Origin: Desulforhopalus sp.
GTDB lineage: Bacteria; Desulfobacterota; Desulfobulbia; Desulfobulbales; Desulfocapsaceae
Assembly (NCBI GenBank): GCA_030247675.1
Contig: JAOTRX010000002.1
Coordinates: forward strand, 310,001-374,000
Direction: 5' to 3'
Length of the DNA: 64,000 nucleotides
A program made the position numbers and the translations under genes. The notes beneath the pieces are model-generated. The model was given only the letters and a program-made list of their open reading frames with translations, was not told the origin of the DNA and searched no databases. Numbering within the stretch: position 1 is the stretch's first letter; the number at the start of each line of letters is the position of its first letter. This document shows, one piece after another, positions 18,728-28,054 of the stretch.

Positions 18728-19591
18728 GTGTTTAGAATTGTGCTGTTTTTGGCAACCAACTTGGCCATCCTCGTCTTGCTCGGCGTGGTAATGAGTGTTC
18801 TCGGGGTAAATCCGCGGACGACCTCGGGGCTGCTAGTAATGGCGGCAATTTTCGGCATGGGCGGATCATTTATTTCCTTGGCCATGTCGAAATGGATCGC
18901 CAAAAAATCAACCGGTGCCCAGGTCATCGTCAATCCCAGTAATCCGACCGAGCAGTGGCTGTACACTACCGTGAGGCGGATGGCTGAACAGGCGGAGATC
19001 GGCATGCCGGAGGTGGCGATCTACGATTCTCCCGACATGAACGCCTTTGCCACCGGAATGAAGAAGCATGACGCCCTGGTGGCGGTATCTACCGGCCTTT
19101 TGCAGAATATGTCGAAAGACGAGGTGGAGGCTGTACTTGCCCATGAAATCAGCCATGTCGCCGGCGGCGATATGGTAACTCTGGCCCTTATCCAGGGAGT
19201 TCTGAACACCTTCGTCATCCTGCTGTCGCGGCTTGCGGCCAATGTCATCAACAATTTCCTGAGTAGTGACGAAGATGGCGAGGGGCTCGGTTTCTTTGGC
19301 TATATGGCGGTGACCATCGTTCTCGAACTGGTCCTTGGTCTTTTTGCCTCGATGATCGTCATGTGGTTTTCGCGGAGAAGGGAATATACCGCCGACCGGG
19401 GTGCGGCGTATCTGACCAGCAAGGGCAAGATGGTCAGTGCCCTGCGGCGATTGCAGGCCCATCATGAGCCTTCGCATCTGCCCGAGCAGGTGGCAGCCTT
19501 TGGTATCAGGCCAAAGGCGGGCGGTTTGGCCATGCTCTTTCGGAGCCACCCGCCTCTTGAGGATAGGATCAGGGCCTTGGAAACCGAATAA
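18728..19591 (+). CDS. htpX: Membrane zinc metalloprotease HtpX
   Basis: The 287-residue M48-family protease shows two N-terminal membrane helices, the zinc motif HEISH (His139, Glu140, His143), two further hydrophobic segments and the downstream Glu in [16 protein letters not shown], which supplies the third ligand. The end, [13 protein letters not shown], is also typical. HtpX degrades misfolded inner-membrane proteins together with FtsH. The start is a GTG with GGAGG six bases upstream. The length matches E. coli HtpX (293). Confidence 0.95.
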   Translation: MFRIVLFLATNLAILVLLGVVMSVLGVNPRTTSGLLVMAAIFGMGGSFISLAMSKWIAKKSTGAQVIVNPSNPTEQWLYTTVRRMAEQAEIGMPEVAIYDSPDMNAFATGMKKHDALVAVSTGLLQNMSKDEVEAVLAHEISHVAGGDMVTLALIQGVLNTFVILLSRLAANVINNFLSSDEDGEGLGFFGYMAVTIVLELVLGLFASMIVMWFSRRREYTADRGAAYLTSKGKMVSALRRLQAHHEPSHLPEQVAAFGIRPKAGGLAMLFRSHPPLEDRIRALETE

Positions 19592-19692
19592 CCGGCAGTA
19601 GCCTTGTAACGAAGATACGCCCGGCAGTCATGGCCTGTTGTCGATTGGCTGCCGGGAAGATGGGTTCATAGCTGGAAGGCTCTTCAGTGCCT

Positions 19693-20943
19693 TTACGGCA
19701 TCTTGTACAATTTGCCGAGGGTTTCTGGGATCTTTCCTTTTGGTATTAAGCGATTATCGCTACCGACCGCATACAGTCCGAACCACTCCTCCGGATCTTG
19801 TAGCTCATGCCGGGTGGAGTCGGTTGGGTCCTCGCCGCTTTTCCACCATTCATCCTGCAGTTCAAAAAAAGACACCCCGCAGAATTTTTCCTTTCCCTTG
19901 GCCGTACGGAGATCCTGCCAGATGGCGGTAAAGTCCCGGGGTACGTCTTCTACCTTGTGGCCACCGAAACCGGGAACCCAGGACTTCGGTTCAAAGGGCG
20001 AGGTAGATAGTCCAACCTGGGTGATAAAGATCGGCTTGTTCGACTGGGCCGCCAGATCCTCCAGGTAGCCCTGGTAGCTAGTACCGGTCACCGATCCGGG
20101 CTGTGAGGTGCGCACGCCTTTGGCATAGGTGTAGACGTTGAGGCAGACCAGGTCACCGAGGTTTGGGTTGATGGCGTTTTCTTTCGGCACTTCAATGTCC
20201 GGCCGGTCAGTGATCGGGCCGATATGGGTCCAGCTGGTGTGGCAGTAGAGATGGCGTTGGCCGTATTTGCTCAACTCGTAATCCATGGCACCGTCGATCA
20301 GGCGGGCCAGGGCGATCTCAGTCGGTGTCCGGTTGCTTACCTCCAGGTGTTTTCCCTTGAAGTTGCGCACCTCGGGATGGCGGGTGTCGGTACGTACCAC
20401 CGAATCGGCCTGCAATTCGTCACCAACGCTAAACAGCACCAACCGGTCGGGCCGGCCGACCTTATAGACATGGTCAATGGCTGCCTTAATGTCCTCCATG
20501 GTCTTGGCAAGAAACGGCTCGGCGAGGAAATCCTCTTCATAGGCCCAAATCCAAATATCCTGGCCATAAACCATCTCGGTATTGTCGAGAGCTGCAAAGA
20601 ATTTCGGCGGCATTTTCATGGGAAAGACATGGAGATAATCAACGCCCATGGCCTTCATGAGGTCGAGATGTTCCCGGTAGCGGTCGTCGTTGCCGGGGGG
20701 ATCGCCGCGCAGGGGCGTCTCTTTAGGCAGATAGGGCGAGTAGCCGATTCCCCGAAAAAAGACCGGAGCGGAACGCTTGAGGTCGAAGATCTTCGCTCCT
20801 TTGGCGATAAACCGCGGCGGGGGCGGTGTCTGTGTGGATATCCCGGTATCTTGCTGTGGTGCTTGGGGTGTGGGGGCGGCACTGACGAAAGTGGGGAGAA
20901 GGAGCAGTCCAATGAGCAGATAGCACAGTTTTGTTAGCAGCAT
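19693..20943 (-). CDS. Secreted glycosidase-like TIM-barrel protein
   Basis: The start is placed at the ATG at 20943 (416 residues) because it begins a clear signal peptide (MLLTKLCYLLIGLLLLP, cleavage near VSAAP). The frame reaches back to 21249, but the extra 102 residues are low-complexity and precede the signal sequence. The mature part has a Pro-rich linker, then FFRGIGYSPYLP, LMKAMGVDYLHVFP, VLFSVGDELQ (Glu176, acid/base position) and CGVSFFELQDEWWKSG. This is the arrangement of GH2/GH5-like barrels that trim or extend beta-glucans. At the nucleophile position, KPIFITQVG, Gln309 stands where Glu is usual. It may be an inactive carbohydrate binder or use another residue. Confidence 0.65.
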   Translation of the reverse strand: MLLTKLCYLLIGLLLLPTFVSAAPTPQAPQQDTGISTQTPPPPRFIAKGAKIFDLKRSAPVFFRGIGYSPYLPKETPLRGDPPGNDDRYREHLDLMKAMGVDYLHVFPMKMPPKFFAALDNTEMVYGQDIWIWAYEEDFLAEPFLAKTMEDIKAAIDHVYKVGRPDRLVLFSVGDELQADSVVRTDTRHPEVRNFKGKHLEVSNRTPTEIALARLIDGAMDYELSKYGQRHLYCHTSWTHIGPITDRPDIEVPKENAINPNLGDLVCLNVYTYAKGVRTSQPGSVTGTSYQGYLEDLAAQSNKPIFITQVGLSTSPFEPKSWVPGFGGHKVEDVPRDFTAIWQDLRTAKGKEKFCGVSFFELQDEWWKSGEDPTDSTRHELQDPEEWFGLYAVGSDNRLIPKGKIPETLGKLYKMP

Positions 20944-21502
20944 AACAATTTGTTTTGATGAATGAAGTTGATAAAAACCGATTACCGGCTCGATGCCGGG
21001 AATCGGGGTGTCATTGCCTCGTTGCCAGATCTCAGCCATACCATAAAAGTTATCCAGGCCCAAGGGCAAATACGGTTCTTGGTGCGTTGGAGGCTGGAGC
21101 GGGGCTTCGGCTGACTGGCTATCAAGGACCCAATTCTCCACTTTTGCAAGTGGATCTCCTGTTGGGCGAGGTTGTACAGAATTTGCCTTTATCCAGTTGA
21201 CGGGAACCTGTTGAAAAGGGGGTATAGCAGTTGAGGTTCCTGACAGCACGCTTGTTTGATTGTGCCGTATTTATAGTGCGATATCGTGAAACAAATTGCG
21301 ATGGAGGAGGATATAAGATAGTATACAAAAAAGGGTTGTGAACTTTATAGGGTTTTTCCAACATACTGAAAATATTGTTCTAATAAGGTTTGTTGCACAA
21401 AGGAGGTGACACACGCGGCTATCCAGGTAGTAGGAACGAGCTCGTCGGCTATTCGGTAAGGTTCATTATCAATTTCATATCTCGACATGGGGAGGTGCAA
21501 GT
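20944..21502. other. Intergenic region between divergent genes
   Basis: About 560 bp upstream of the leftward glycosidase-like gene and the rightward YeiH-type gene. The first 300 bp stay open in the frame of the glycosidase-like gene, so an N-terminal extension cannot be wholly excluded. The part from 21240 to 21500 is AT-rich and probably holds the divergent promoters. No RNA gene or repeat was recognised. Confidence 0.3.
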
Positions 21503-23053
21503 ATGGAAGAAAAATGTGCGATTCCGAAAAAACAAGGCTGGTCAAACTTAATCAGAAATGAAGATTGGCTGGCAGTCTGGCTGGGATTCTTTATTATTAT
21601 CTGCGTTATTGCCGGATTAAGGCCAACCTTACCGACCTTTAAATGGGAAACGGCCGGTGAGTTTGCGGCAACCGTTGAAACCGCCAAAGCGAAAGCTACA
21701 AAGCTCGGTAAAGATGCCGAAGCCAAGGGCGAAACCGCGTTGGTGCAGTCAGCAACTGCATTACAGGCGGCAATGGCTTCCGGTGAGCGGGCTGCCATCG
21801 GCAGTGCTGCGAAAAAACTGAGTGATGCCAGTAAAGATGCTAAAGATGCCGGGCTGAAGAAAAAGGGCGGTGATCTTGGCAAAAAGCTCAGTGCTTCGGC
21901 TGGGGCCTTATCAAGTAAGGTGTTTTCAGCAGAAAATCTAAAAAATATTGCCATAATCGGCATAGCCTTGCTGGTGGTTTCCTCGGTTGGTATCCTTTGT
22001 ATGGGAGGTAACATTGGGAAATATGCGATTGGATTTCCTTTCGTCTTTTTGCTTTCTTGCCTTGCCCAGTTTATCTCCGGAAATGCCACAGTCAATTACT
22101 ACGGGATAGAATATGTTATATTCGCCCTAATCATCGGCCTATTGATCAGCAACACGGTGGGGGTACCCGCCTGGCTGATGGAGGCGGTCCGCACCGAATA
22201 TTATATCAAAACCGGCCTGGTCATCCTCGGTGCAGGCATCCTTTTTAAAGAAATTCTCCAGGGTGGTGCACTTGGCATCGTGCAAGCGCTCTGCGTAGTA
22301 ACGGTGGTTTGGTATGCCTGTTTCTGGATAGCCAAAAAGCTTCGGGTTGATGAAGAGTTCGCAGTGATACTGTCCTCCGCCGTGTCCATTTGCGGTGTAT
22401 CGGCGGCAATAGCAACCTGCGGTGCCATTGAAGGTGATAAGAAAAAACTGTCCTATGTAACCTCTCTGGTGCTTATTGTTGCAGTGCCGATGATGATTGC
22501 CATGCCCTGGATTGTCAAATTCTTTGGCATTCCGGATCTTGTCGGAGGGGCCTGGCTGGGCGGCACTCTTGATACCAGCGGCTCGGTCGTGGCAGCCGGT
22601 GCCCTGATTAGCGAACCGGCAATGAAGGCCGGTGTTATCGTCAAGTTCTCCCAAAACGTCTTGTTGGGTGTCGCCGCATTTGCCCTGTCAGTTTGGTGGA
22701 CCATCAAGTCTGGGGCGGAAACCGGTCAGAAGGTCAGTGCAATGGTCATTTGGGAGCGTTTCCCAAAATTTGTCCTCGGTTTTATAATCTGTTCGTTTGT
22801 CTTTTCTTTCCTCCTTGATGACAAACTTGTAACCGATACCAAAGGACTTTTAACCGGCATGCGGACTGTCTGGTTTGCCCTTGCCTTTACCTCGATCGGT
22901 CTTGAAACACGGTTCAGTGAATTGGTCGGTATGGAAAACGGCCGCCCAGCCTTTGCCTTTATCCTCGCCCAAATATTTAATGTTTTCTGGACCCTGCTAC
23001 TTGCATACATACTCTTTGGCGGGTACATTTTCCCAGTTCCGGACATCAAATAG
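21503..23053 (+). CDS. YeiH/UPF0324 family transporter with Ala/Lys-rich insert
   Basis: The 516-residue product has a first membrane helix (about 22-40), then a hydrophilic Ala/Lys/Ser-rich segment (about 50-147) with heptad-like spacing, then some nine or ten helices of the Cons_hypoth698 (UPF0324, YeiH) family. Family landmarks are LIIGLLISNTVGVPAWL, KTGLVILGAGILFKEIL, SSAVSICGVSAAIATCGAI and GGTLDTSGSVVAAGALI. Such proteins are called putative sulfate exporters, but evidence for the substrate is thin. GGGGAGG lies seven bases before the ATG. The helical insert is absent from the roughly 350-residue E. coli YeiH and would be on one face of the membrane. Confidence 0.88.
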   Translation: MEEKCAIPKKQGWSNLIRNEDWLAVWLGFFIIICVIAGLRPTLPTFKWETAGEFAATVETAKAKATKLGKDAEAKGETALVQSATALQAAMASGERAAIGSAAKKLSDASKDAKDAGLKKKGGDLGKKLSASAGALSSKVFSAENLKNIAIIGIALLVVSSVGILCMGGNIGKYAIGFPFVFLLSCLAQFISGNATVNYYGIEYVIFALIIGLLISNTVGVPAWLMEAVRTEYYIKTGLVILGAGILFKEILQGGALGIVQALCVVTVVWYACFWIAKKLRVDEEFAVILSSAVSICGVSAAIATCGAIEGDKKKLSYVTSLVLIVAVPMMIAMPWIVKFFGIPDLVGGAWLGGTLDTSGSVVAAGALISEPAMKAGVIVKFSQNVLLGVAAFALSVWWTIKSGAETGQKVSAMVIWERFPKFVLGFIICSFVFSFLLDDKLVTDTKGLLTGMRTVWFALAFTSIGLETRFSELVGMENGRPAFAFILAQIFNVFWTLLLAYILFGGYIFPVPDIK

Positions 23054-23062
23054 ATGACGGCT

Positions 23063-23095
23063 AGAGGTGAGGATGGGCAGACCATCCTCACCTCT
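23063..23095 (+). terminator. Strong hairpin after the YeiH-type gene
   Basis: A perfect 14-bp inverted repeat (AGAGGTGAGGATGG / CCATCCTCACCTCT) with a five-base loop lies 10 bp past the stop codon. The T-run (CCTTTTT) comes about 11 bases after the stem, so this is either an imperfect intrinsic terminator or an mRNA 3'-end stabiliser. Confidence 0.65.
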
Positions 23096-23205
23096 GTTGC
23101 GCATCCTTTTTCACAACGGTCAATTCTTCTTGGGCAATGGGTTCAGTACATTGTGTGTGGTGGTTCATTGTTATGGAATGAATCTTTCGATTGCCAGTGG
23201 CCCGT

Positions 23206-23668
23206 ATGATAAATGATATTTCACTAGGTTTTACTGTTTCTTTACCGCATTGGACCAAGGACAGACTTGCCGCCTTACCAGAGTTTTTTTATACCGTCGA
23301 AAAACGTATGGATCTCATCTTCCAGTTTGTCAGGCTAAATGTCGAAGAAGACACCGGTGGCCCCTTTGCCGCCAGAGTATTCGAATCGACAACCGGCACA
23401 TGAATTGGTGGTCAACTGGCGACCCTGCGCCATGTGTTTCGGGGCAGTGCTTTGGTCGGGTATCAGAAAGCTGACGATAGCCGGCAGCGGCCCGGAACTT
23501 GAGACGCTTACCGGCTTTGATGAGGGACCGATCCATCCCCAGTGGCTGGACCAATTGGCTAAGCGGGGTATAGCATTTCAAGAAGGTGTCCTACGCGAGG
23601 AGGCCTTCGATCTTTTTCGCTGGTTTAGCGCCAGCGGTCGCTTAGTATATAACGCCAGGCAACAATAG
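23206..23668 (+). pseudogene. Degraded nucleoside (CMP/dCMP-type) deaminase
   Basis: Two frames together give the two ends of a cytidine/guanine-deaminase-like protein. The first (23206-23403) reads MINDISLGFTV, then MDLIFQFVRLNVEEDTGGPFAARVFESTTGT and stops. The second (to 23668) resumes with HELVVNWRPCAMCFGAVLWSG, the PCxxC zinc motif region, then GFDEGP, RGIAFQEGVLREEA and a C-terminal YNA. In intact members about 40 residues, including the HAE zinc/catalytic motif, lie between TG and ELV. These are missing here and the two parts are out of frame at about 23395-23405. The gene is therefore probably inactive through an internal deletion with frameshift. Confidence 0.75.
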
Positions 23669-23735
23669 CAGGATGGAGAGCTTGCGGTTGTGGTCATAGG
23701 TTTGAGATTAAAAGTAGAATAAAAAGCAAAAAGAT

Positions 23736-24518
23736 ATGGAATCACAACCCGTACTAGCTGATGTGCAGCAATTGGTCCGGCAAGCCGGAGAAATCCTTGC
23801 CTCCGGGTACGAACAAGAACACCAGCTTGCCTTTAAGGGTGAGATTGACCTGGTGACTGAGATCGACCACCGCTCCGAAGAATTTCTGGTGGGTGAGTTG
23901 CGAAAGAAGTTTCCAGGCCATCAGGTGCTCGCCGAAGAAGGTGGCGGCAAGGATGGCGGTGGACATCAATGGTATATCGATCCCCTTGACGGGACGGTGA
24001 ACTACGCGCATGGCGTGCCGTTTTTCTGTGTATCGATTGCCTACGCGGTGGCCGGTTCGTTGACGCTTGCGGCGGTTTTTGATCCGATGCGTGGTGAGCT
24101 GTTCAGTGCCGAGCGCGGCAAAGGTGCCTGGCTCAATGGCCGACCTCTCGCCGTCAGGTCGGAAACCGAGCTTGCCCGCTCCTTACTCGTCACCGGTTTC
24201 CCCTACGATATTCGGACAACAGAGCAGAACAACCTCGATCATTTCAGCAGATTTTCGAGGATCTCACAAGGGGTGCGCCGTTTAGGGTCTGCGGCCCTCG
24301 ACCTCTGCTATGTGGCCGCCGGGCGTTTTGAAGGTTATTGGGAGCTCTCCCTGAAACCCTGGGATTTGGCGGCAGGGGCCTTAATCGCTGAAGAGGCAGG
24401 GGCGACAGTTACGGCCATCAACGGCAGTAACGAATGCATGACACCGCCCTATTCGGTATTGGCCGCTGCCCCACTGATTCACGGCAAGATGCTGGAAATC
24501 CTCCTCGAATCACGCTGA
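23736..24518 (+). CDS. suhB: Inositol monophosphatase family protein
   Basis: The 260-residue product has the metal-dependent sugar-phosphatase motifs: the metal-binding Glu pair in VLAEEGGG (about 68), WYIDPLDGTVNYAHG (about 79-93) and the C-terminal WDLAAGALIAEEAGA (about 210-224). These enzymes use Mg2+ to hydrolyse inositol-1-phosphate or related phosphate esters such as PAP or fructose bisphosphate. The symbol suhB is the nearest generic name; substrate is not determined. It sits alone after the deaminase remnant, with a short gap to the acyltransferase gene. Confidence 0.9.
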   Translation: MESQPVLADVQQLVRQAGEILASGYEQEHQLAFKGEIDLVTEIDHRSEEFLVGELRKKFPGHQVLAEEGGGKDGGGHQWYIDPLDGTVNYAHGVPFFCVSIAYAVAGSLTLAAVFDPMRGELFSAERGKGAWLNGRPLAVRSETELARSLLVTGFPYDIRTTEQNNLDHFSRFSRISQGVRRLGSAALDLCYVAAGRFEGYWELSLKPWDLAAGALIAEEAGATVTAINGSNECMTPPYSVLAAAPLIHGKMLEILLESR

Positions 24519-24561
24519 ATCGCCCGGAAGACTGGTCATTTCTGTCGAACTGCTGGGCAAA

Positions 24562-25749
24562 ATGAGGTATATTCGGGGCCTTTGTTCACTCCGGTTCTTT
24601 CAGCTGCTCCTCTGCCAGGAGGCTGCAGAGGCCAGGTCATCCGCCGTCAATCCACATTTTCCAAAAGTCATGCCAGCATTGTCAACCGAGGAGTCCGTCC
24701 GTCTTAGAATTCTCAACTTCCCCCTGATCATTGGGGTGGTCTATATCCACGCTTTTTCCATCTCCATTGACTACGCGGGGGAAAGGCTTGGTGTCGAGCA
24801 TGTTAACTATCTTACCGAGTTCGTACGATTGTTTATTTCTCAAGGGCTTGCCCGGATTGCGGTACCGCTGTTCTTTCTGATGTCCGGGTATTTCTTCTTC
24901 CTCGGTTTCACCTGGTCCTGGCAGGGCTATGTGCAAAAACTGACTGTCAGGATAAAGACCCTGCTGGCACCCTACCTATTTTGGACAAGTCTCATCTTTG
25001 CCGTCAGCTTTCTCGGTCACTCCAGCCCGGCTGTCGCAGCATATTTTCCTGAATTCAAGCAGTTGCTGGACAATTTCTCCGTCTATGTCCTGCTCAACAG
25101 CATGTTTGGCTTGACCTGGGTGCCCGAGGCTTACCATTTCTGGTTTATACGTGATCTTATCTACTTGATGGTTCTGAGTCCATTGATTGTGGTGGTGCTG
25201 CGATATGCCGCCTGGCCGTTTTTCATCGCGATCTTTTGGCTGTGGATTACCGCCAACTGGTCGATTTACACCCCCGATGTGGTGGGGGTGCTGTTTTTTT
25301 CCTTTGGCGGATATATGGGTATGAAAAGGAAAAGCCTTTTTATCCTGGATAGATATGGCGCGTGGTTTGTGGCCGCCTATATCATCATCCTGGCTGTCGA
25401 TGTGATCTGGTATACAGCCCCTTTCAACCTTTGTCTGCACCGCTGCGGCATCGTCGTCGGTCTGGTTGCAACGCTCTTTATCACCAAACGGATCCTCGCC
25501 CATAAACGATTGACAGACAGCCTGCTATGGCTCAGCGGGTCGAGTTTTTTCGTTTACGCGGCCCATGAGCCTCTCCTTGGCATCATCCGTACAATCGCCT
25601 TCCAGTATTCTCCCGTACAACTACCCTACACCATGCTCCTGATATACCTGCTCGTCCCTCTTGCGGTCATTGCCTCTCTGGTGTGGCTGCATAATGTTCT
25701 CGGTGCATGTTTCCCGAATGCCCTGAAAGTGGTCACCGGCGGCAGGTAA
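24562..25749 (+). CDS. Acyltransferase family 3 integral membrane protein
   Basis: The protein is 395 residues from the ATG at 24562, or 359 from the ATG at 24670; neither has a strong ribosome site, and the conserved region (LRILNFPLIIGVVYIHAF) begins just after the second. About ten membrane helices follow. The His in the first helix (VVYIHAF) and the Arg/Trp-containing FWFIRDLIYLMVLSPLI loop are typical of the AT3/OafB-WecH class, which O-acetylates or otherwise acylates surface polysaccharides and lipids at the inner membrane. No polysaccharide genes are adjacent, so the substrate is unknown. Confidence 0.82.
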   Translation: MRYIRGLCSLRFFQLLLCQEAAEARSSAVNPHFPKVMPALSTEESVRLRILNFPLIIGVVYIHAFSISIDYAGERLGVEHVNYLTEFVRLFISQGLARIAVPLFFLMSGYFFFLGFTWSWQGYVQKLTVRIKTLLAPYLFWTSLIFAVSFLGHSSPAVAAYFPEFKQLLDNFSVYVLLNSMFGLTWVPEAYHFWFIRDLIYLMVLSPLIVVVLRYAAWPFFIAIFWLWITANWSIYTPDVVGVLFFSFGGYMGMKRKSLFILDRYGAWFVAAYIIILAVDVIWYTAPFNLCLHRCGIVVGLVATLFITKRILAHKRLTDSLLWLSGSSFFVYAAHEPLLGIIRTIAFQYSPVQLPYTMLLIYLLVPLAVIASLVWLHNVLGACFPNALKVVTGGR

Positions 25750-25781
25750 GCAGGGTCTTTCCGGCGATAGGCAGCAGTCGG

Positions 25782-26003
25782 CTACCAGCCGAACTCCGCC
25801 AGTTGATAGAGAAAGAGGGTGATGCAGACAAAAAACACCACTCCCATTACGCAGGTCGCGATAGCACTTGGGATAGTTTCCTTAATCCAGGAGTGGATTC
25901 TCCTTCGCATCCGCCGCAGGTGGCTTTCGTAGCCGTCGTCTAAGACCGAACTGAAGAACTGACTGAACAGAACCTGATTGATGCTTCCCGAATTCTCTTT
26001 CAT
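25782..26003 (-). CDS. Small single-pass membrane protein
   Basis: The 73-residue product starts at an ATG with an excellent GGGAGGAG ribosome site. A soluble, Arg-rich N-terminal half (YESHLRRMRRRIHSWIKE) is followed by one membrane helix (about 46-68). The Arg cluster before the helix predicts a cytoplasmic N-terminus. No family is recognised. It lies between convergent acyltransferase and Hsp33 genes, transcribed leftward. Confidence 0.6.
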   Translation of the reverse strand: MKENSGSINQVLFSQFFSSVLDDGYESHLRRMRRRIHSWIKETIPSAIATCVMGVVFFVCITLFLYQLAEFGW

Positions 26004-26144
26004 GAGACTCCTCCCTTATAGTGTCGTGGTCATTCACAAGAAATACATGCACGTTTTTGCGTATATTATCTTTGATAAGTGACGTATCCCGTTTATCGGG
26101 TTTATGGGGAGTATAACTGGGAAGGGGTATCACAGAGCGAGCCC

Positions 26145-26180
26145 CCCTCTTTATTTTTTGTAATAATGAAAAAAAGAGGG
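26145..26180 (-). terminator. Terminator-like hairpin after hslO
   Basis: CCCTCTTT (26145-26152) and AAAGAGGG (26173-26180) form an 8-bp stem, extended internally by A/T runs, about 10 bp past the hslO stop. On the minus strand the arm is T-rich. It probably ends hslO transcription. Confidence 0.5.
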
Positions 26181-26190
26181 AGACTACTGT

Positions 26191-27078
26191 TTAATGCAGT
26201 TCTTTGGCGGGAATCGTCAGGAGGGCTTCCAGCTCTTTTTTATCAAACAGATAGGATTGTCGGCAGAATTCACAGCATACCTCAGCGCCGCCTTCTTTTT
26301 CCAGAAGATCGCTGATCTCTTCCCGGCCAAGGGAAAAGAGAGCACTTTGCATCTTGGCGCGGGTGCAGCTGCACTGGTAGTACAGGTCGCTGCTGCCGGT
26401 TTTTCGGTGTGGTATGTCCTGGAAGAGCACCGAGAGGATATCGCTCGGGCTTTTTCCCTCGCACAGAAGAGTAGAGAGGGGAGGCATGGTTGCGATTTGG
26501 TTTTCGATCCGCGCCAGCAGCGGTTCATCGGCCGGAGGCAGCGATTGGATAAGAAAACCTCCGGCAGCCGCAATTGTCCCATCTCTATTGAGGCGTGTGG
26601 CAAGGCCAATCGCCGATGGGGTTTGTTCCGATTGGGTCAGGTAATAGGCAAGGTCCTCACCGATTTCGCTGGTGTAGAGCTGGATGGTCCCGGGATATTT
26701 GGTGTTGCAGCCGATGTCTTTGACTACAGTAAGAAAACCCGCTCGGCCAAGGCCCGAGGCGACGTCAATACGGCCATTGGCCAGTGGAGTCTCGCCATGC
26801 GGATTGGCGACGTAACCACGCACCCAACCCGCCGACCCCGCTTCGGTGATGATTTTTCGAAGCGGGCCGTTTCCTTCGAATTTGAGCAGGACGCTTTGGT
26901 CATCCTTCAGGAGCGCCGCGAGCAAGGCGGCCCCGGTCAGGGCCCGACCGAGTGCGGTGGCGGCGAGTGGTCCGACGTCGTGCCTTTTACAGGCCTCGGC
27001 CACGAGTGTGGTGGTTGTACAGGCAACACCAAAGAAATTGCCCGCTTCGGAGATAACTCGTTCGATAAGGTCGGCCAT
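26191..27078 (-). CDS. hslO: Redox-regulated chaperone Hsp33
   Basis: The 295-residue, oxidation-activated holdase has its zinc-binding Cys near the C-terminus in the family's CxC and CxxC pattern (Cys236, Cys238 and Cys269, Cys272), which form disulfides on oxidative stress. ALLKDDQSVLLKFEGNGPL, GYVANP and TKYPGTIQLYTSEIGEDLAYYLTQSEQ are typical N-domain segments. The start is placed at the ATG at 27078, where similarity begins; the frame opens up to 27282, but the extra residues are not family-like. Another Cys (Cys268) adjoins the second pair. The opposite strand carries a long open shadow frame that I do not consider a gene. Confidence 0.93.
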   Translation of the reverse strand: MADLIERVISEAGNFFGVACTTTTLVAEACKRHDVGPLAATALGRALTGAALLAALLKDDQSVLLKFEGNGPLRKIITEAGSAGWVRGYVANPHGETPLANGRIDVASGLGRAGFLTVVKDIGCNTKYPGTIQLYTSEIGEDLAYYLTQSEQTPSAIGLATRLNRDGTIAAAGGFLIQSLPPADEPLLARIENQIATMPPLSTLLCEGKSPSDILSVLFQDIPHRKTGSSDLYYQCSCTRAKMQSALFSLGREEISDLLEKEGGAEVCCEFCRQSYLFDKKELEALLTIPAKELH

Positions 27079-27362
27079 GGCGATAGAGAAGATGCTGATA
27101 ATTTGAAGAATCCCCTTTGGTTGTCTGGGGCAGCGATAAAGAAATGTGCTGTCACTATAGCACGGAAGGCGCCGCAGGGAAACATGCGCGCAGACAAATC
27201 CGGCGAACCTGCCGTATTGTACCGCTTTAACCGGCCAGAGGGCCGGAGGGTATTGCCTTCGAGCAGCAGTCAAAAAGTTCACGTTTACGTGCCAGTCAGA
27301 AAAGAGTAGAATACCCCGCCAACCAGTATCCCTCCAATAACCTCATGATCAGGAGTAAAACT

Positions 27363-27926
27363 ATGCGAATATTTGTTCTCTTTACATTGTTATTGATGAG
27401 TATGCCGGCATACGCCAAGGAAATCGCCGGGGTGATGGTCAACGACACTGTGCAGACTGAAGACGGCACGACCTTGCTGTTGAATGGTGCCGGAATCAGA
27501 TCAAAATTTTTCGTCGATGTGTATATTGCTGAGCTGTATCTGGAAAAACCATCGGCGATAGCGGCTGAGGTGATTGCAGCCAAGGCAAAAAAGAGAATCG
27601 TTATGCATTTCCTGCATAGTGAAGTAAGTAAAGATAAGTTGGTGAGCGCTTGGAATGATGGATTTAAGGATAATAGCAGCGCAGAGGAGCTTGCTACCTT
27701 GCAGGAAAGAATCAACCAGTTCAACGCCCTTTTTGTCGATGTGAAAAAAGGCGATATCATCACCCTCGATTACGCTCAGGCGACCGGTACGGTTGTAGCA
27801 CTCAATGGACAGAAAAAAGGGACTATTCAAGGCAACGATTTCAATGATGCCCTTCTGAAAATTTGGCTGGGAGAGAAACCGGTTAACAGCGGCTTGAAGG
27901 ACAGTCTTCTCAGCTACAAGAAATAA
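27363..27926 (+). CDS. Exported chalcone-isomerase-like protein
   Basis: The 187-residue product starts at the ATG at 27363 with AGGAG seven bases upstream. It has a signal peptide ending AYA-KE. The mature protein has the chalcone-isomerase-like fold signature: IAGVMVNDTVQTEDGTTLLLNGAGIRSKFFVDVYIAELYL, later FNALFVDVKKGDIITLDY and a C-terminal FNDALLKIWLGEKPV. Bacterial members of this family are periplasmic and of unknown function; flavonoid chemistry is not implied. It is probably a single-gene unit. Confidence 0.82.
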   Translation: MRIFVLFTLLLMSMPAYAKEIAGVMVNDTVQTEDGTTLLLNGAGIRSKFFVDVYIAELYLEKPSAIAAEVIAAKAKKRIVMHFLHSEVSKDKLVSAWNDGFKDNSSAEELATLQERINQFNALFVDVKKGDIITLDYAQATGTVVALNGQKKGTIQGNDFNDALLKIWLGEKPVNSGLKDSLLSYKK

Positions 27927-28054
27927 ACAGGCAGGTTTTAACCTGGAGGATCGGCAGATTATACCTTCACTACCAGGTCTTTCATCTCGGGAATTTAACG
28001 CTTAAACCGCAAAATGCCGAGTTTTTCACTCCTTGAATGGACTATTGGTAGCTG

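Noticed and set aside
20224..20937. 237-codon frame antisense to the glycosidase-like gene
   Set aside because: Shadow of the signal-peptide-bearing gene on the minus strand; no ribosome site.
26194..27309. 371-codon open frame antisense to hslO
   Set aside because: It is the exact reverse of a strongly conserved gene, has no ribosome site, and its composition follows codon positions of hslO.
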